This document shows positions 6,265 to 13,085 of a stretch of DNA of 13,085 nucleotides, one piece after another. The stretch comes from DATCLS01 sp035265325 (GTDB taxonomy: Bacteria > Actinomycetota > Acidimicrobiia > Acidimicrobiales > VFJN01): NCBI GenBank assembly GCA_035265325.1, contig DATFOS010000247.1:1-13085 (forward strand), written 5' to 3'. Position numbers and translations under genes: made by a program. The notes under the pieces are model-generated. The model made no database searches and had not been told where the DNA came from. It was given only the letters and a program-made list of their open reading frames with translations. Each line of letters opens with the position of its first letter. The first letter of the stretch is position 1.

Positions 6265-9213
6265 ATGTCGTCGGAGCCTCCCGTGGACGCGGCAGGCATC
6301 GCCCGCCGGACGTTCCCTACGGGGCGGCGGGGCTACGACACGCGCCAGGTCGCCGCCTACCTGGAAGAACTGGCCCAGCTCGTCGAGGACCTCACCCGCC
6401 GGGAGGCCGAGGCGCGGGCCCGAGCCGAGGCGGCAGAGGCGCGGGCGATCGACCTGGCGTCCATGGACCGCGACCGCCTGGTCGCGCTGGTCGGTGCCGA
6501 GACCGCCCGGGCGCTCGACGACGCCCGTGCCGCCGCCAGCGACATCCGGACCAAAGCCCAGGAGGCCGCCGCCGGCCTCGTCGCCGCCGGCCGGGACGAG
6601 GCCGAGGCTCTCGCCGCCGCAGCCGAGGTCGCCGCCGCCGAGCGCAAGGTCGAGTTACTGGCCGAGGCCGAGGCCCTCCGGGCGGAGGCGGCCGGCGAGC
6701 TGGAGCGCCGGCGGGCCGAGGCGACCGAGGCCGCGGATCGCATCCGCCAGGAGGCCGAGGCCGAGCGCGCCCGCCTGGTCGCCGCTGGCGAGGAGGCCCG
6801 CGACCTCGGGGTCGGCGACGCCTCCGAGGCCCGCGCCAAGGCCGCCGACGAGGCCGAGGGCGCCCGGGCCGCGGCGGCGGCCGACGCCCAGGCCACCCGG
6901 GCGCAGGCGGAGGCCGAGGTGGACGAGCTGCGGGCGCAGGCCCGCCGGGACGCCGACGCCGTCCGCAAGCAGGCCGCCCACGGCGCCCGTACCAGCCGCC
7001 AGAAGGCGTACGCGGCCGCCGAGGCCGCCCGCACCGCCGGGCGGGAGGAGGCCGACCTCTTCCTCGCCGAGGCCCGCGCCGAGGCGCAGCACCTCGTGGC
7101 GGAGGCGCTGGCGGTGCGCGAGAAGGTCCTCGGCGACCTCGCCCGGCGCCGTCACGTCGCCCGCCAGCACGTCGAGCGCCTCAACGCCGCCCGGGAGCGC
7201 CTGCTGTCGGCCTATGCCACCGTCCGCCGGACCGTCGACGAGGCGACGAGGGAGCTGTCCGTCGCCTTGCCCGCCGCCCGGGCCGCCAGCGAGCACGCCG
7301 CCCGCCGGGTGCTGGAGCAGCCGGAGCCCACCGTGGAGCAGGTCGAGACCGAGATCTCGGCCGCCCGCATGGCCGGGCTGGTCGACGAGCGGACCGGGGC
7401 CTCCCTCGGCGAGGTCGACGTGTCGGCCCTGGCCGAGCGCCTCGGCGTCGACCCCACCTCCCACCTGCCGCAGGCTCTCGCCGAGTCCGTCACGCTGGCC
7501 ACGCCCCTCCCGCCGCCCGCCGACGACCTCGTCGACACGAGCGCCCGGGAGGTACCGCGGGCGCCCACCGAGGTCGACGCCTGGCCCGATGCGCCGGTCC
7601 CCGTGACCCCGACCCGGACCTCGGCCCCGCCCGCGCCCGCCGAGCCGCCGGCCGACCCCGTGGCCGAACTGGCGGCGGAGGCGGAGGCCGTGGCGGAGGT
7701 CGTCGCCGAACTCGACCGGGATGCCGGTACCACGGTCCCGCCCGTCCCGGAGCCGCCCGCCGCCGCGGTCCTCGCCGAGCCCGAGGGCGCAACGGCCGCC
7801 GATCCCGTGGCCGAGCTGGCGGCGGAGGCCGAGGCCGTGGCCGAGATGGTCGCCGAGCTGGACCGCGCCGCCGCCGTCGATTCGGTTGATGAGGTCGACG
7901 AGGAGGAGCCAGCCCGGCCGGCTCCCGGCTCCGACACCGTGCGGGCTCGTGAGCCCGTCGAGCCGACTCCGACCGCCGACATCGAAGGCGAGCCCGTCGA
8001 GCCGGCTCAGGGCGGGGTGTCCGCGGTCGAGCCGCTCCACCCCGCCGAAGTCCCCGCCGACGAACCGGCGGACGTGCCGGCGGACGAACCCGCCGCCGCC
8101 GTCGAGATAGCCGACGAGCCCGCTGCAAGCACCGAGGAGCCCGTCGGCGAGGAACCCGCTGCGGCGGTCGTCCCGGCCGCCGGCGAGGTGTTCGCGCTCG
8201 AACCCGAGCTCGACGCCGGGCCGGAGGTCGAGCCGATCGAGATCGAGGTGGTCGAGTCGCCGTCGGTCGTCGAGGTCGTGGCCAACGCCCGGTCCCGCCT
8301 GGACGACCTGTTCGCCCGTGTCCGGGAAGGGGTCGCCCCCGGCGCCAACGGCGTGAACGGGGCGGCCACCCCGGCCGCCACCGGCCCCAACCGAAGACGC
8401 TCAGGCGCCGACGACGACCACGTCACGGTCCCCGCCGACCACCACCGGACCAGCTGGCCGACGCCCGGCGAGCGGGCCGCGGCCCGGGTGTCCGCCGCCC
8501 GCGGTCCGGGCAACCCCGACGACGCGGACGACGCCGACCTGCTGGAACAGCGCGACACCGCGCTGGCCGAGGTCGAGCGGACCCTGTCCCGCCGGCTCAA
8601 GCGGGTCCTGGCCGACGAGGAGAACGAGGTCCTCGACCGGCTCCGCCGGGGTGTCCCCCAGGATCCCGCCGAGGTCGTCCCCGAGCGGTCCGAGCACGCC
8701 GGCCGGTACGCCCGGGCCGCGGTCGCCCAGCTGGAGGAGGCGGCACACCGCGGCGCCCTCCTCGTCCTCGGGCCGGGTGCGGCCACGGCCGGCAAGCAGG
8801 GCCGCCGGCGCCACGACAACGCCCGGTCCCTCGCCGACGACCTGGGCGACTCCCTGGTGGAGCCGTTGCGCCAGCGGGTGGCGCGGTCGCTTGGCGAGGG
8901 CGGCGACGTCGACGAGGTCTTGGCCCGGTTCCGGGCGCTGTACCGGGAGTGGAAGGGCCAGCGGGTCCGCCTCGGCGTCCGTCACTACGCCGCCGCGGCG
9001 TACGGGGCCGGCGCCCTCGACGCCCTCGCTGCCGGGACCGAGCTGCGCTGGCTGGTCGACCGCACGGGCGAGCCCTGCCCCGACGCCGACGACAACGCGC
9101 TGGCCGAGGGCGTCCGCAAGGGACAGGCCTTCCCCACGGGCGACCGCTGCGCCCCAGCTCACCCGGGTTGCCGCTGCCTCGTCGTCCCCGCCGCCGGCGT
9201 CGCCTCGCCCTGA
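6265..9213 (+). CDS. DivIVA-like coiled-coil protein with phage Mu F-like C-terminal Cys/His domain
   Basis: 982 residues from ATG 6265; the open frame extends further left into the protease gene, but the -10 box at 6251 and the DivIVA-like motif fix this start. Residues 13-45 (ARRTFPTGRRGYDTRQVAAYL and onward) resemble the DivIVA/Wag31 N-terminal lipid-binding segment. Residues about 45-330 are an Ala/Glu/Arg-rich coiled coil, and residues about 280-373 continue as helical sequence. A Pro/Ala/Glu-rich linker (411-745) holds a near-identical 22-residue duplication at 464 and 513. The C-terminal domain (about 759-982) ends with a Trp-Leu-Val-Asp segment, then CPDADD (C938), GQAFPTGD, then C962, H966, C969 and C971 in DRCAPAHPGCRC. 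That order matches the Mu F / SPP1 gp7 signature, although the usual second Cys of CxxC is Ala here. DivIVA proteins organise polar growth and division. No phage genes adjoin. The combined function is unknown. Confidence 0.8.
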   Translation: MSSEPPVDAAGIARRTFPTGRRGYDTRQVAAYLEELAQLVEDLTRREAEARARAEAAEARAIDLASMDRDRLVALVGAETARALDDARAAASDIRTKAQEAAAGLVAAGRDEAEALAAAAEVAAAERKVELLAEAEALRAEAAGELERRRAEATEAADRIRQEAEAERARLVAAGEEARDLGVGDASEARAKAADEAEGARAAAAADAQATRAQAEAEVDELRAQARRDADAVRKQAAHGARTSRQKAYAAAEAARTAGREEADLFLAEARAEAQHLVAEALAVREKVLGDLARRRHVARQHVERLNAARERLLSAYATVRRTVDEATRELSVALPAARAASEHAARRVLEQPEPTVEQVETEISAARMAGLVDERTGASLGEVDVSALAERLGVDPTSHLPQALAESVTLATPLPPPADDLVDTSAREVPRAPTEVDAWPDAPVPVTPTRTSAPPAPAEPPADPVAELAAEAEAVAEVVAELDRDAGTTVPPVPEPPAAAVLAEPEGATAADPVAELAAEAEAVAEMVAELDRAAAVDSVDEVDEEEPARPAPGSDTVRAREPVEPTPTADIEGEPVEPAQGGVSAVEPLHPAEVPADEPADVPADEPAAAVEIADEPAASTEEPVGEEPAAAVVPAAGEVFALEPELDAGPEVEPIEIEVVESPSVVEVVANARSRLDDLFARVREGVAPGANGVNGAATPAATGPNRRRSGADDDHVTVPADHHRTSWPTPGERAAARVSAARGPGNPDDADDADLLEQRDTALAEVERTLSRRLKRVLADEENEVLDRLRRGVPQDPAEVVPERSEHAGRYARAAVAQLEEAAHRGALLVLGPGAATAGKQGRRRHDNARSLADDLGDSLVEPLRQRVARSLGEGGDVDEVLARFRALYREWKGQRVRLGVRHYAAAAYGAGALDALAAGTELRWLVDRTGEPCPDADDNALAEGVRKGQAFPTGDRCAPAHPGCRCLVVPAAGVASP
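7654..7866 (+). repeat. 22-residue duplicated segment in the linker of the DivIVA-like protein
   Basis: The segments starting at 7654 and 7801 both encode DPVAELAAEAEAVAE followed by V or M and VAELDR, so 21 of 22 residues agree. They are separated by a Pro/Ala/Glu stretch and look like a recent internal duplication of a helical patch within the disordered linker. Confidence 0.8.
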
Positions 9214-9237
9214 GAGCGGGTGCCCGGGCGACCGCTC
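9214..9237 (+). terminator. hairpin directly after the DivIVA-like gene, weak terminator candidate
   Basis: GAGCGG (9214-9219) pairs with CCGCTC (9232-9237) and encloses a palindromic GCCCGGGC. It starts immediately after the stop codon. There is no U-tract, so the terminator call is tentative. Confidence 0.3.
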
Positions 9238-9294
9238 GCGGCCGGCGGCGCAAGACGTGTGGCCCGGCGAGCCCGGACCGCGCGCGGTGATCGG

Positions 9295-9300
9295 TAGGGT
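9295..9300 (+). promoter_or_regulatory. -10 box TAGGGT for the UPF0182 gene, leaderless arrangement
   Basis: TAGGGT fits TANNNT and is followed by 8 nt and ATG 9309, the same spacing as at the DivIVA-like gene. There is no Shine-Dalgarno in the 8 nt. An in-frame TTG at 9300 overlaps the last base of the box and is a less likely start. Confidence 0.5.
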
Positions 9301-9308
9301 TGGCCACC

Positions 9309-12300
9309 ATGCGAGCCCCGGACGACCTGCCCCGACGCCCGCGGCGGGCACGAAGCGGCCGACGGCGTCGGACGCTGATCATCGCTGCGGTCGTCATCCT
9401 CTTCGTGCTGATCACCTCGGTACGGGGCATCGCCGGCTTCTACACCGACTACCTCTGGTTCGACTCGCTCGACCAGGGCGGCGTCTGGCGCGGCATCCTC
9501 GGCGCCCGGGCGGTGCTCGCCCTGGTGTTCATGGGCATCTTCTTCGCCCTGGCGTGGGCGAACCTGTTCGTCGCCGACCGGGTGGCGCCGCCGTACCGGG
9601 TGGCCGGCCCCGAGGACGAGCTGCTCGAGCGCTACCACGATGTGGTCGGCGAGCGGGCGGGGCTGGTCCGCATCGCCGTCGCGGGCCTGCTGGCGATCAT
9701 CGCCGGCTCGGGCGTGTCGGCGGAGTGGAACTCGTGGGTTCTCTTCGCCAACGGCCAGGACTTCGGCGTCGAGGACCCCCAGTTCGGGCGGGACGTGGGC
9801 TTCTACGTGTTCCGCCTGCCGTTCCTGTCGTTCATCGTGGACTGGCTGTTCGCCTCGCTGCTGATCGTGCTGATCGTGACGGCGGTGGCGCATTACCTGA
9901 ACGGCGGCATCCGGGTGCAGCCGCCGGGGCCGCGGGTGGCGCCCCAGGTGAAGGCGCACCTGTCCGTCCTCCTGGCGCTGCTCGCGCTGGTCAAGGCCGT
10001 CGACTACTTCCTGCAGCGGTTCGAGCTGACCGTGTCGTCGCGGGGCACCGTCGACGGCGCCACCTACACCGACGTCAACGCCCAGCTGCCGGCGCTCAAC
10101 CTGCTGGTGCTGATCTCGCTGGCGGCGGCGGCGCTGTTCGTCTTCAACATCTTCCGGCGGGGCTGGGTCCTGCCCGCGGTGGCCGTCGGGCTGTGGGCCT
10201 TCGTGGCGCTGGTCGTCGGCGGCATCTATCCGCAGTGGGTGCAGCGGTTCCAGGTCCAACCGAACGAGTCGGCGCGCGAGCGCCCCTACCTCGAGCGCAA
10301 CATCGAGGCGACCCGGGCGGCGCTCAACCTGGAGGGCGTGGAGGTCGCGGACTTCACGCCCGAGACCAACGTGGACGAGGTCGACCTGTCGCGGTCGCAG
10401 CAGACGATCCGCAACATCCGGCTGTGGGACCCGGCCCGCTCGCTCTCGGGCCAGACCTTCGAGGCCCTCCAGCGGATCCGCGACTACTACTCCGTCGACG
10501 ACATCGACGTGGACCGCTACCAGATCGGCGGCGAGACGACGCAGGTCAACATCGGCGTCCGCACTATCAACCCGGCCGGGGTGCCCGGCGAGTCCTGGGA
10601 GGCCGATCACCTGGCCTACACCCACGGCTACGGCGTGCTGATGGCCCCGTCGAATGCCGCCGAGGGCAACGAGCCCGACTTCATCATCGGCGACATCCCG
10701 GCCCGGGTCGCCGACGGGGCCCCCGCCGTCGAGCAGGCGGGCATCTACTTCGGCGAGAACCTCGACGGCTACGTCGTGGTCAACACCGACCGCGACGAGA
10801 TCGACTACCAGGACGAGGACGAAACCCAGGTCACCGAGTACGAGGGCCGCGACGGGGTCGAGGCCGGCTCGTTGTTCCGCCGGGTGGCGTTCTTCCTGCG
10901 GTTCGGTGACTTCAACCCGGTCATCTCCGACTACCTGACCAGCGACTCGCGGGTGATCTACGTCCGCGACGTCGTCGACCGGGTCCAGGCGCTGGCGCCG
11001 TTCCTCACCGCCGACACCGATCCGTACCCGGTGGTCAACGACGGGCGGGTCGTGTGGGTCGTCGACATGTACACGACGACCGACCGCTACCCGTACGCGC
11101 AGGAGGCCGACACCGACCAGCTGCGGCCCGGCAGCGGCCTCGACCACGACTTCAACTACGTGCGGAACTCGGTGAAGGCGACCGTCGACGCCTACGACGG
11201 CACGGTCCGGCTGTACGAGATGCCGGGCGACGACCCGATCCTCGACGCCTACCGGCGAGCGTTCCCCGACCTGTTCAGTGACTACGAGGAGATGCCGGAG
11301 GGGCTCAACGAGCACATGCGGTACCCGGAGGACATGTTCCGCGTCCAGACCGCCGCCTACGCCCGCTACCACCTCACCGACCCCGACGACTTCTACAACC
11401 AGGACGACACCTGGCGGGTCGCCCGCGATCCGGGGACGGCGGGCGCCGACCCCACGACGGCGGTCACGAACGAGGCGGGGCAGGCGACCGGCGAGACGAT
11501 CTCGCCCCGCATCCCGCCCTATTACCAGGTGCTGCAGCTGCCGACGGAGGAGGGGGCCGACGCCCCCGAGGCCGAGATGGTCCTCATGCGACCGTTCGTG
11601 CCCTACAGCGACGACGACCAGCGACAGCAGCTGACCGCCTTCATGGCCGCCCGCATGGACGCGGAGAACTACGGCGAGCTCCTCGTCTACGAGATGCCGA
11701 GCAGCGACCTGCCGGAGGGACCGGGCATCGCGTCGGCGGCGATCCAGACCGACGAGCGCGTGTCGACGCTCGAGACCCAGCTGGGCCGGGGCGGGTCCGA
11801 GGTCCGTTATGGGAACCTGCTGCTCGTGCCGGTCGACCAGGCGCTGCTGTACGTGCAGCCGTTCTACGTCGTCCCGGAGGACCAGACCCGCCAGGTCCCG
11901 CTCCTCGAAAAGGTCATCGCCAACTACGGCGAGCAGGTCGTGATCGCCGACACGCTCGCCGAGGCGATGGAGGAGATCTTCGGCCAGGAGGCCGTCACGC
12001 GGGAGGAGCCGGACGCCGAGGGCACGCTGCCCGACGCGGGCGAGGGGACGCCGTCCGACGAGGACACGGTGCCGTCCGGCGACGAGGCCGAGGAGCTGCT
12101 GGCGGAGGCCCAGACGCTGTTCACCGAGGCCGAGGAGGCGTTGGCCGACGGCGACCTGGGCACGTACCAGGAGCGGGTCGACGAGGCCGGCCGGCTGGTG
12201 AACGAGGCCATCGAGCTCCTGGGTGGCACGGCGGCGTCGGACGCGGGCTCGTCCTCGGACGACACGTCCTCCGACGACACGTCCTCTGACACGACCGAGG

Positions 12301-12386
12301 CCGAGGCCGACTCCTCGGAGGAGGCCGAGTCGACCACCACGACGACGGAGGCCACAGCGGCGGCCGCCACCAGCACCCCTGCGTGA
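9309..12386 (+). CDS. UPF0182 (COG1615) family seven-helix membrane protein
   Basis: 1025 residues from ATG 9309, in the upper part of the family's length range. A basic N terminus (residues 9-21) leads into seven predicted membrane helices at about 22-40, 68-88, 117-138, 172-194, 217-234, 262-282 and 286-306. The long remainder (about 310-890) is a soluble domain, presumably outside the membrane, rich in Asp, Tyr and Arg with typical UPF0182 segments such as the region from VQPNESARERPYLERNI. The C terminus has a helical stretch (about 920-968, AEELLAEAQTLFTEAEEALA) and then an acidic Ser/Thr tail with SSDDT repeats and a run of Thr. Homologues include mycobacterial Rv3193c; the function is unknown. 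Two genes upstream is the PDZ protease, its usual partner, here separated by the DivIVA-like gene. A leaderless promoter and no stop-start overlap suggest separate transcription. Confidence 0.92.
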   Translation: MRAPDDLPRRPRRARSGRRRRTLIIAAVVILFVLITSVRGIAGFYTDYLWFDSLDQGGVWRGILGARAVLALVFMGIFFALAWANLFVADRVAPPYRVAGPEDELLERYHDVVGERAGLVRIAVAGLLAIIAGSGVSAEWNSWVLFANGQDFGVEDPQFGRDVGFYVFRLPFLSFIVDWLFASLLIVLIVTAVAHYLNGGIRVQPPGPRVAPQVKAHLSVLLALLALVKAVDYFLQRFELTVSSRGTVDGATYTDVNAQLPALNLLVLISLAAAALFVFNIFRRGWVLPAVAVGLWAFVALVVGGIYPQWVQRFQVQPNESARERPYLERNIEATRAALNLEGVEVADFTPETNVDEVDLSRSQQTIRNIRLWDPARSLSGQTFEALQRIRDYYSVDDIDVDRYQIGGETTQVNIGVRTINPAGVPGESWEADHLAYTHGYGVLMAPSNAAEGNEPDFIIGDIPARVADGAPAVEQAGIYFGENLDGYVVVNTDRDEIDYQDEDETQVTEYEGRDGVEAGSLFRRVAFFLRFGDFNPVISDYLTSDSRVIYVRDVVDRVQALAPFLTADTDPYPVVNDGRVVWVVDMYTTTDRYPYAQEADTDQLRPGSGLDHDFNYVRNSVKATVDAYDGTVRLYEMPGDDPILDAYRRAFPDLFSDYEEMPEGLNEHMRYPEDMFRVQTAAYARYHLTDPDDFYNQDDTWRVARDPGTAGADPTTAVTNEAGQATGETISPRIPPYYQVLQLPTEEGADAPEAEMVLMRPFVPYSDDDQRQQLTAFMAARMDAENYGELLVYEMPSSDLPEGPGIASAAIQTDERVSTLETQLGRGGSEVRYGNLLLVPVDQALLYVQPFYVVPEDQTRQVPLLEKVIANYGEQVVIADTLAEAMEEIFGQEAVTREEPDAEGTLPDAGEGTPSDEDTVPSGDEAEELLAEAQTLFTEAEEALADGDLGTYQERVDEAGRLVNEAIELLGGTAASDAGSSSDDTSSDDTSSDTTEAEADSSEEAESTTTTTEATAAAATSTPA

Positions 12387-12422
12387 GGTGTCAGACGGTG
12401 GTCACCGATTCGTCAGCGTGAG

Positions 12423-12451
12423 TTGGCGGGACCCACAGGCCGCGCTATGGT
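12423..12451 (+). promoter_or_regulatory. promoter of the initiator tRNA gene
   Basis: TTGGCG (12423-12428), a 17-nt spacer and TATGGT (12446-12451) fit a housekeeping sigma promoter. Transcription would start near 12458, leaving about 10 nt before the mature tRNA 5' end at 12469. It is the best -35/-10 pair in the window. Confidence 0.7.
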
Positions 12452-12468
12452 GACGCCTCCCAAGGCGA

Positions 12469-12545
<77 letters not shown>

Positions 12546-12560
12546 AGAAGAATGCAGGTC

Positions 12561-12593
12561 AGGCCCGGTCCCAACGACCGGGCCTCTTGCTGT
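12561..12593 (+). terminator. rho-independent-type terminator after the tRNA
   Basis: AGGCCCGGTC (12561-12570), loop CCAAC and GACCGGGCCT (12576-12585) form a perfect 10-bp stem, followed by a short, weakly T-rich tail CTTGCTGT. It lies 15 nt after the tRNA 3' end. On the other strand the stem is followed by CTGCATTCTTCTT, so it may also stop transcription coming from the VOC gene. Confidence 0.75.
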
Positions 12594-12829
12594 CGGGGGG
12601 TGGCCCTGACCGAGCTACGCCGCCGACCGCGGCGCAGCCCGGTGAGACCAATACGTGTTCCCTAGACCAGCAGGAAGCACGGTCACTGACCGACGATGGG
12701 GCTGTCGGGACTTCCATGCGAGGGTACGGGGCGGGTTGGATTGGTCGAACCAGTGAGCCCACGAAGAGCGTTCCCCTCGCGCCGTCAACCCCGGCGACCC
12801 GGCTCATGGCGACCGTTTCGCCTCGTGCG

Positions 12830-13085
12830 CTATCCGTCGATGATGTCGAACTCGTTGCCTTCGGGGTCCAGCAGCGTCGTCCACCGCACCCCTCCCTCGT
12901 CGAAGTCGCCCACCCGGTCTGCGCCCGCCGCGGTGGCGCGGCCCACCGCGGCTGCGCGGTCGTCGGTGGTCAGGTCGGGGTGACAGCGGTTCTTGGCCGA
13001 CTTGGCTTCGGGAACCTTGACGAACATCCACGCCGGGCGGAGGTTGTTCTCGTCGGCGAGACCGATGGTGGCGAAGTCCGCGTTG
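12830..13085 (-). CDS. VOC / glyoxalase-like family protein, C-terminal part, 5' end outside window
   Basis: 84 residues are visible, from the first full codon at 13084 to TAG at 12832-12830. The frame is open at the right edge, so an internal ATG at 13027 is probably not the start. The segment reads like the second beta-alpha-beta-beta-beta unit of a VOC fold: a strand (PAWMFVKVPEAKSAKNRCHPDL), a helix (TTDDRAAAVGRATAAGADRV), then GDFDEGGVRWTTLLDPEGNEF. The Leu-x-Asp-Pro-Glu-Gly-Asn-Glu-Phe ending is characteristic of the family, and its Glu is the usual metal-ligand position when the enzyme is metal-dependent. The substrate cannot be told. The gene is convergent with the tRNA. Confidence 0.85.
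   Translation of the reverse strand, partial: NADFATIGLADENNLRPAWMFVKVPEAKSAKNRCHPDLTTDDRAAAVGRATAAGADRVGDFDEGGVRWTTLLDPEGNEFDIIDG

Noticed and set aside
6655..8040. Minus-strand open frame of 461 codons opposite the coiled coil
   Set aside because: Gly/Leu/Arg-rich antisense of an Ala/Glu coiled coil, with no start signal.
8539..9213. Prophage remnant suggested by the Mu F-like domain
   Set aside because: The domain is fused in frame to a host-style coiled coil, with no other phage gene, integrase or attachment site visible around it.
9159..11372. Minus-strand open frame of 737 codons opposite UPF0182
   Set aside because: Antisense of a well-recognised UPF0182 gene; Val/Asp/His-rich shadow composition.
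12559..12807. Minus-strand open frame of 82 codons downstream of the tRNA
   Set aside because: It runs into the terminator stem, lacks the third-position GC bias of its neighbours and matches no family I know. I treat 12586-12829 as non-coding.

Overview
The window is very GC-rich (third codon positions almost all G or C) and reads as a chromosomal segment of a high-GC actinomycete. The markers are a seven-helix UPF0182 protein next to a secreted-side PDZ/Lon-type protease (a pairing known in mycobacteria as Rv3193c/Rv3194c), a DivIVA-type coiled-coil protein, and promoter-to-start spacings typical of leaderless actinobacterial genes. The strongly coiled, Ala/Glu-rich style would fit Acidimicrobiia, but that is an inference. 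I see no insertion sequence, integrase, CRISPR array or phage structural operon.

Left third (1-4588, minus strand): one giant reading frame starts at ATG 4588 and runs off the left edge with no stop (at least 1529 codons). It is easy to miss because it does not end in the window and because long shadow frames lie opposite it. It has a signal-peptide-like N terminus, a basic Ala/Arg-rich segment, then about 1300 residues of Pro/Ser/Ala/Gly/Asp-rich, probably disordered sequence with several sets of in-frame repeats. Its function is not recognisable.

Middle (4653-9213, plus strand): a divergently oriented PDZ + Lon-type (S16) protease carries a Ser/Lys dyad. A conventional start is GTG 4896, but a strong Shine-Dalgarno sits 7 nt before an in-frame CTG at 4653. 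Next comes a 982-residue DivIVA-like coiled-coil protein whose C terminus carries a Cys/His signature resembling the phage Mu F / SPP1 gp7 head-morphogenesis domain. That gene begins 8 nt after a TACCAT -10 box.

Right third (9309-13085): a 1025-residue UPF0182 membrane protein begins 8 nt after a TAGGGT -10 box, then there is an initiator tRNA-Met with its own promoter and a terminator hairpin. The stretch 12586-12829 shows no gene. The C-terminal part of a VOC/glyoxalase-like protein enters on the minus strand from the right edge.

Taken together, the protease, the coiled-coil protein, UPF0182 and the giant exported protein suggest a cell-envelope neighbourhood. The intergenic hairpins and new -10 boxes suggest that the plus-strand genes can each be transcribed separately, so co-regulation is not shown.
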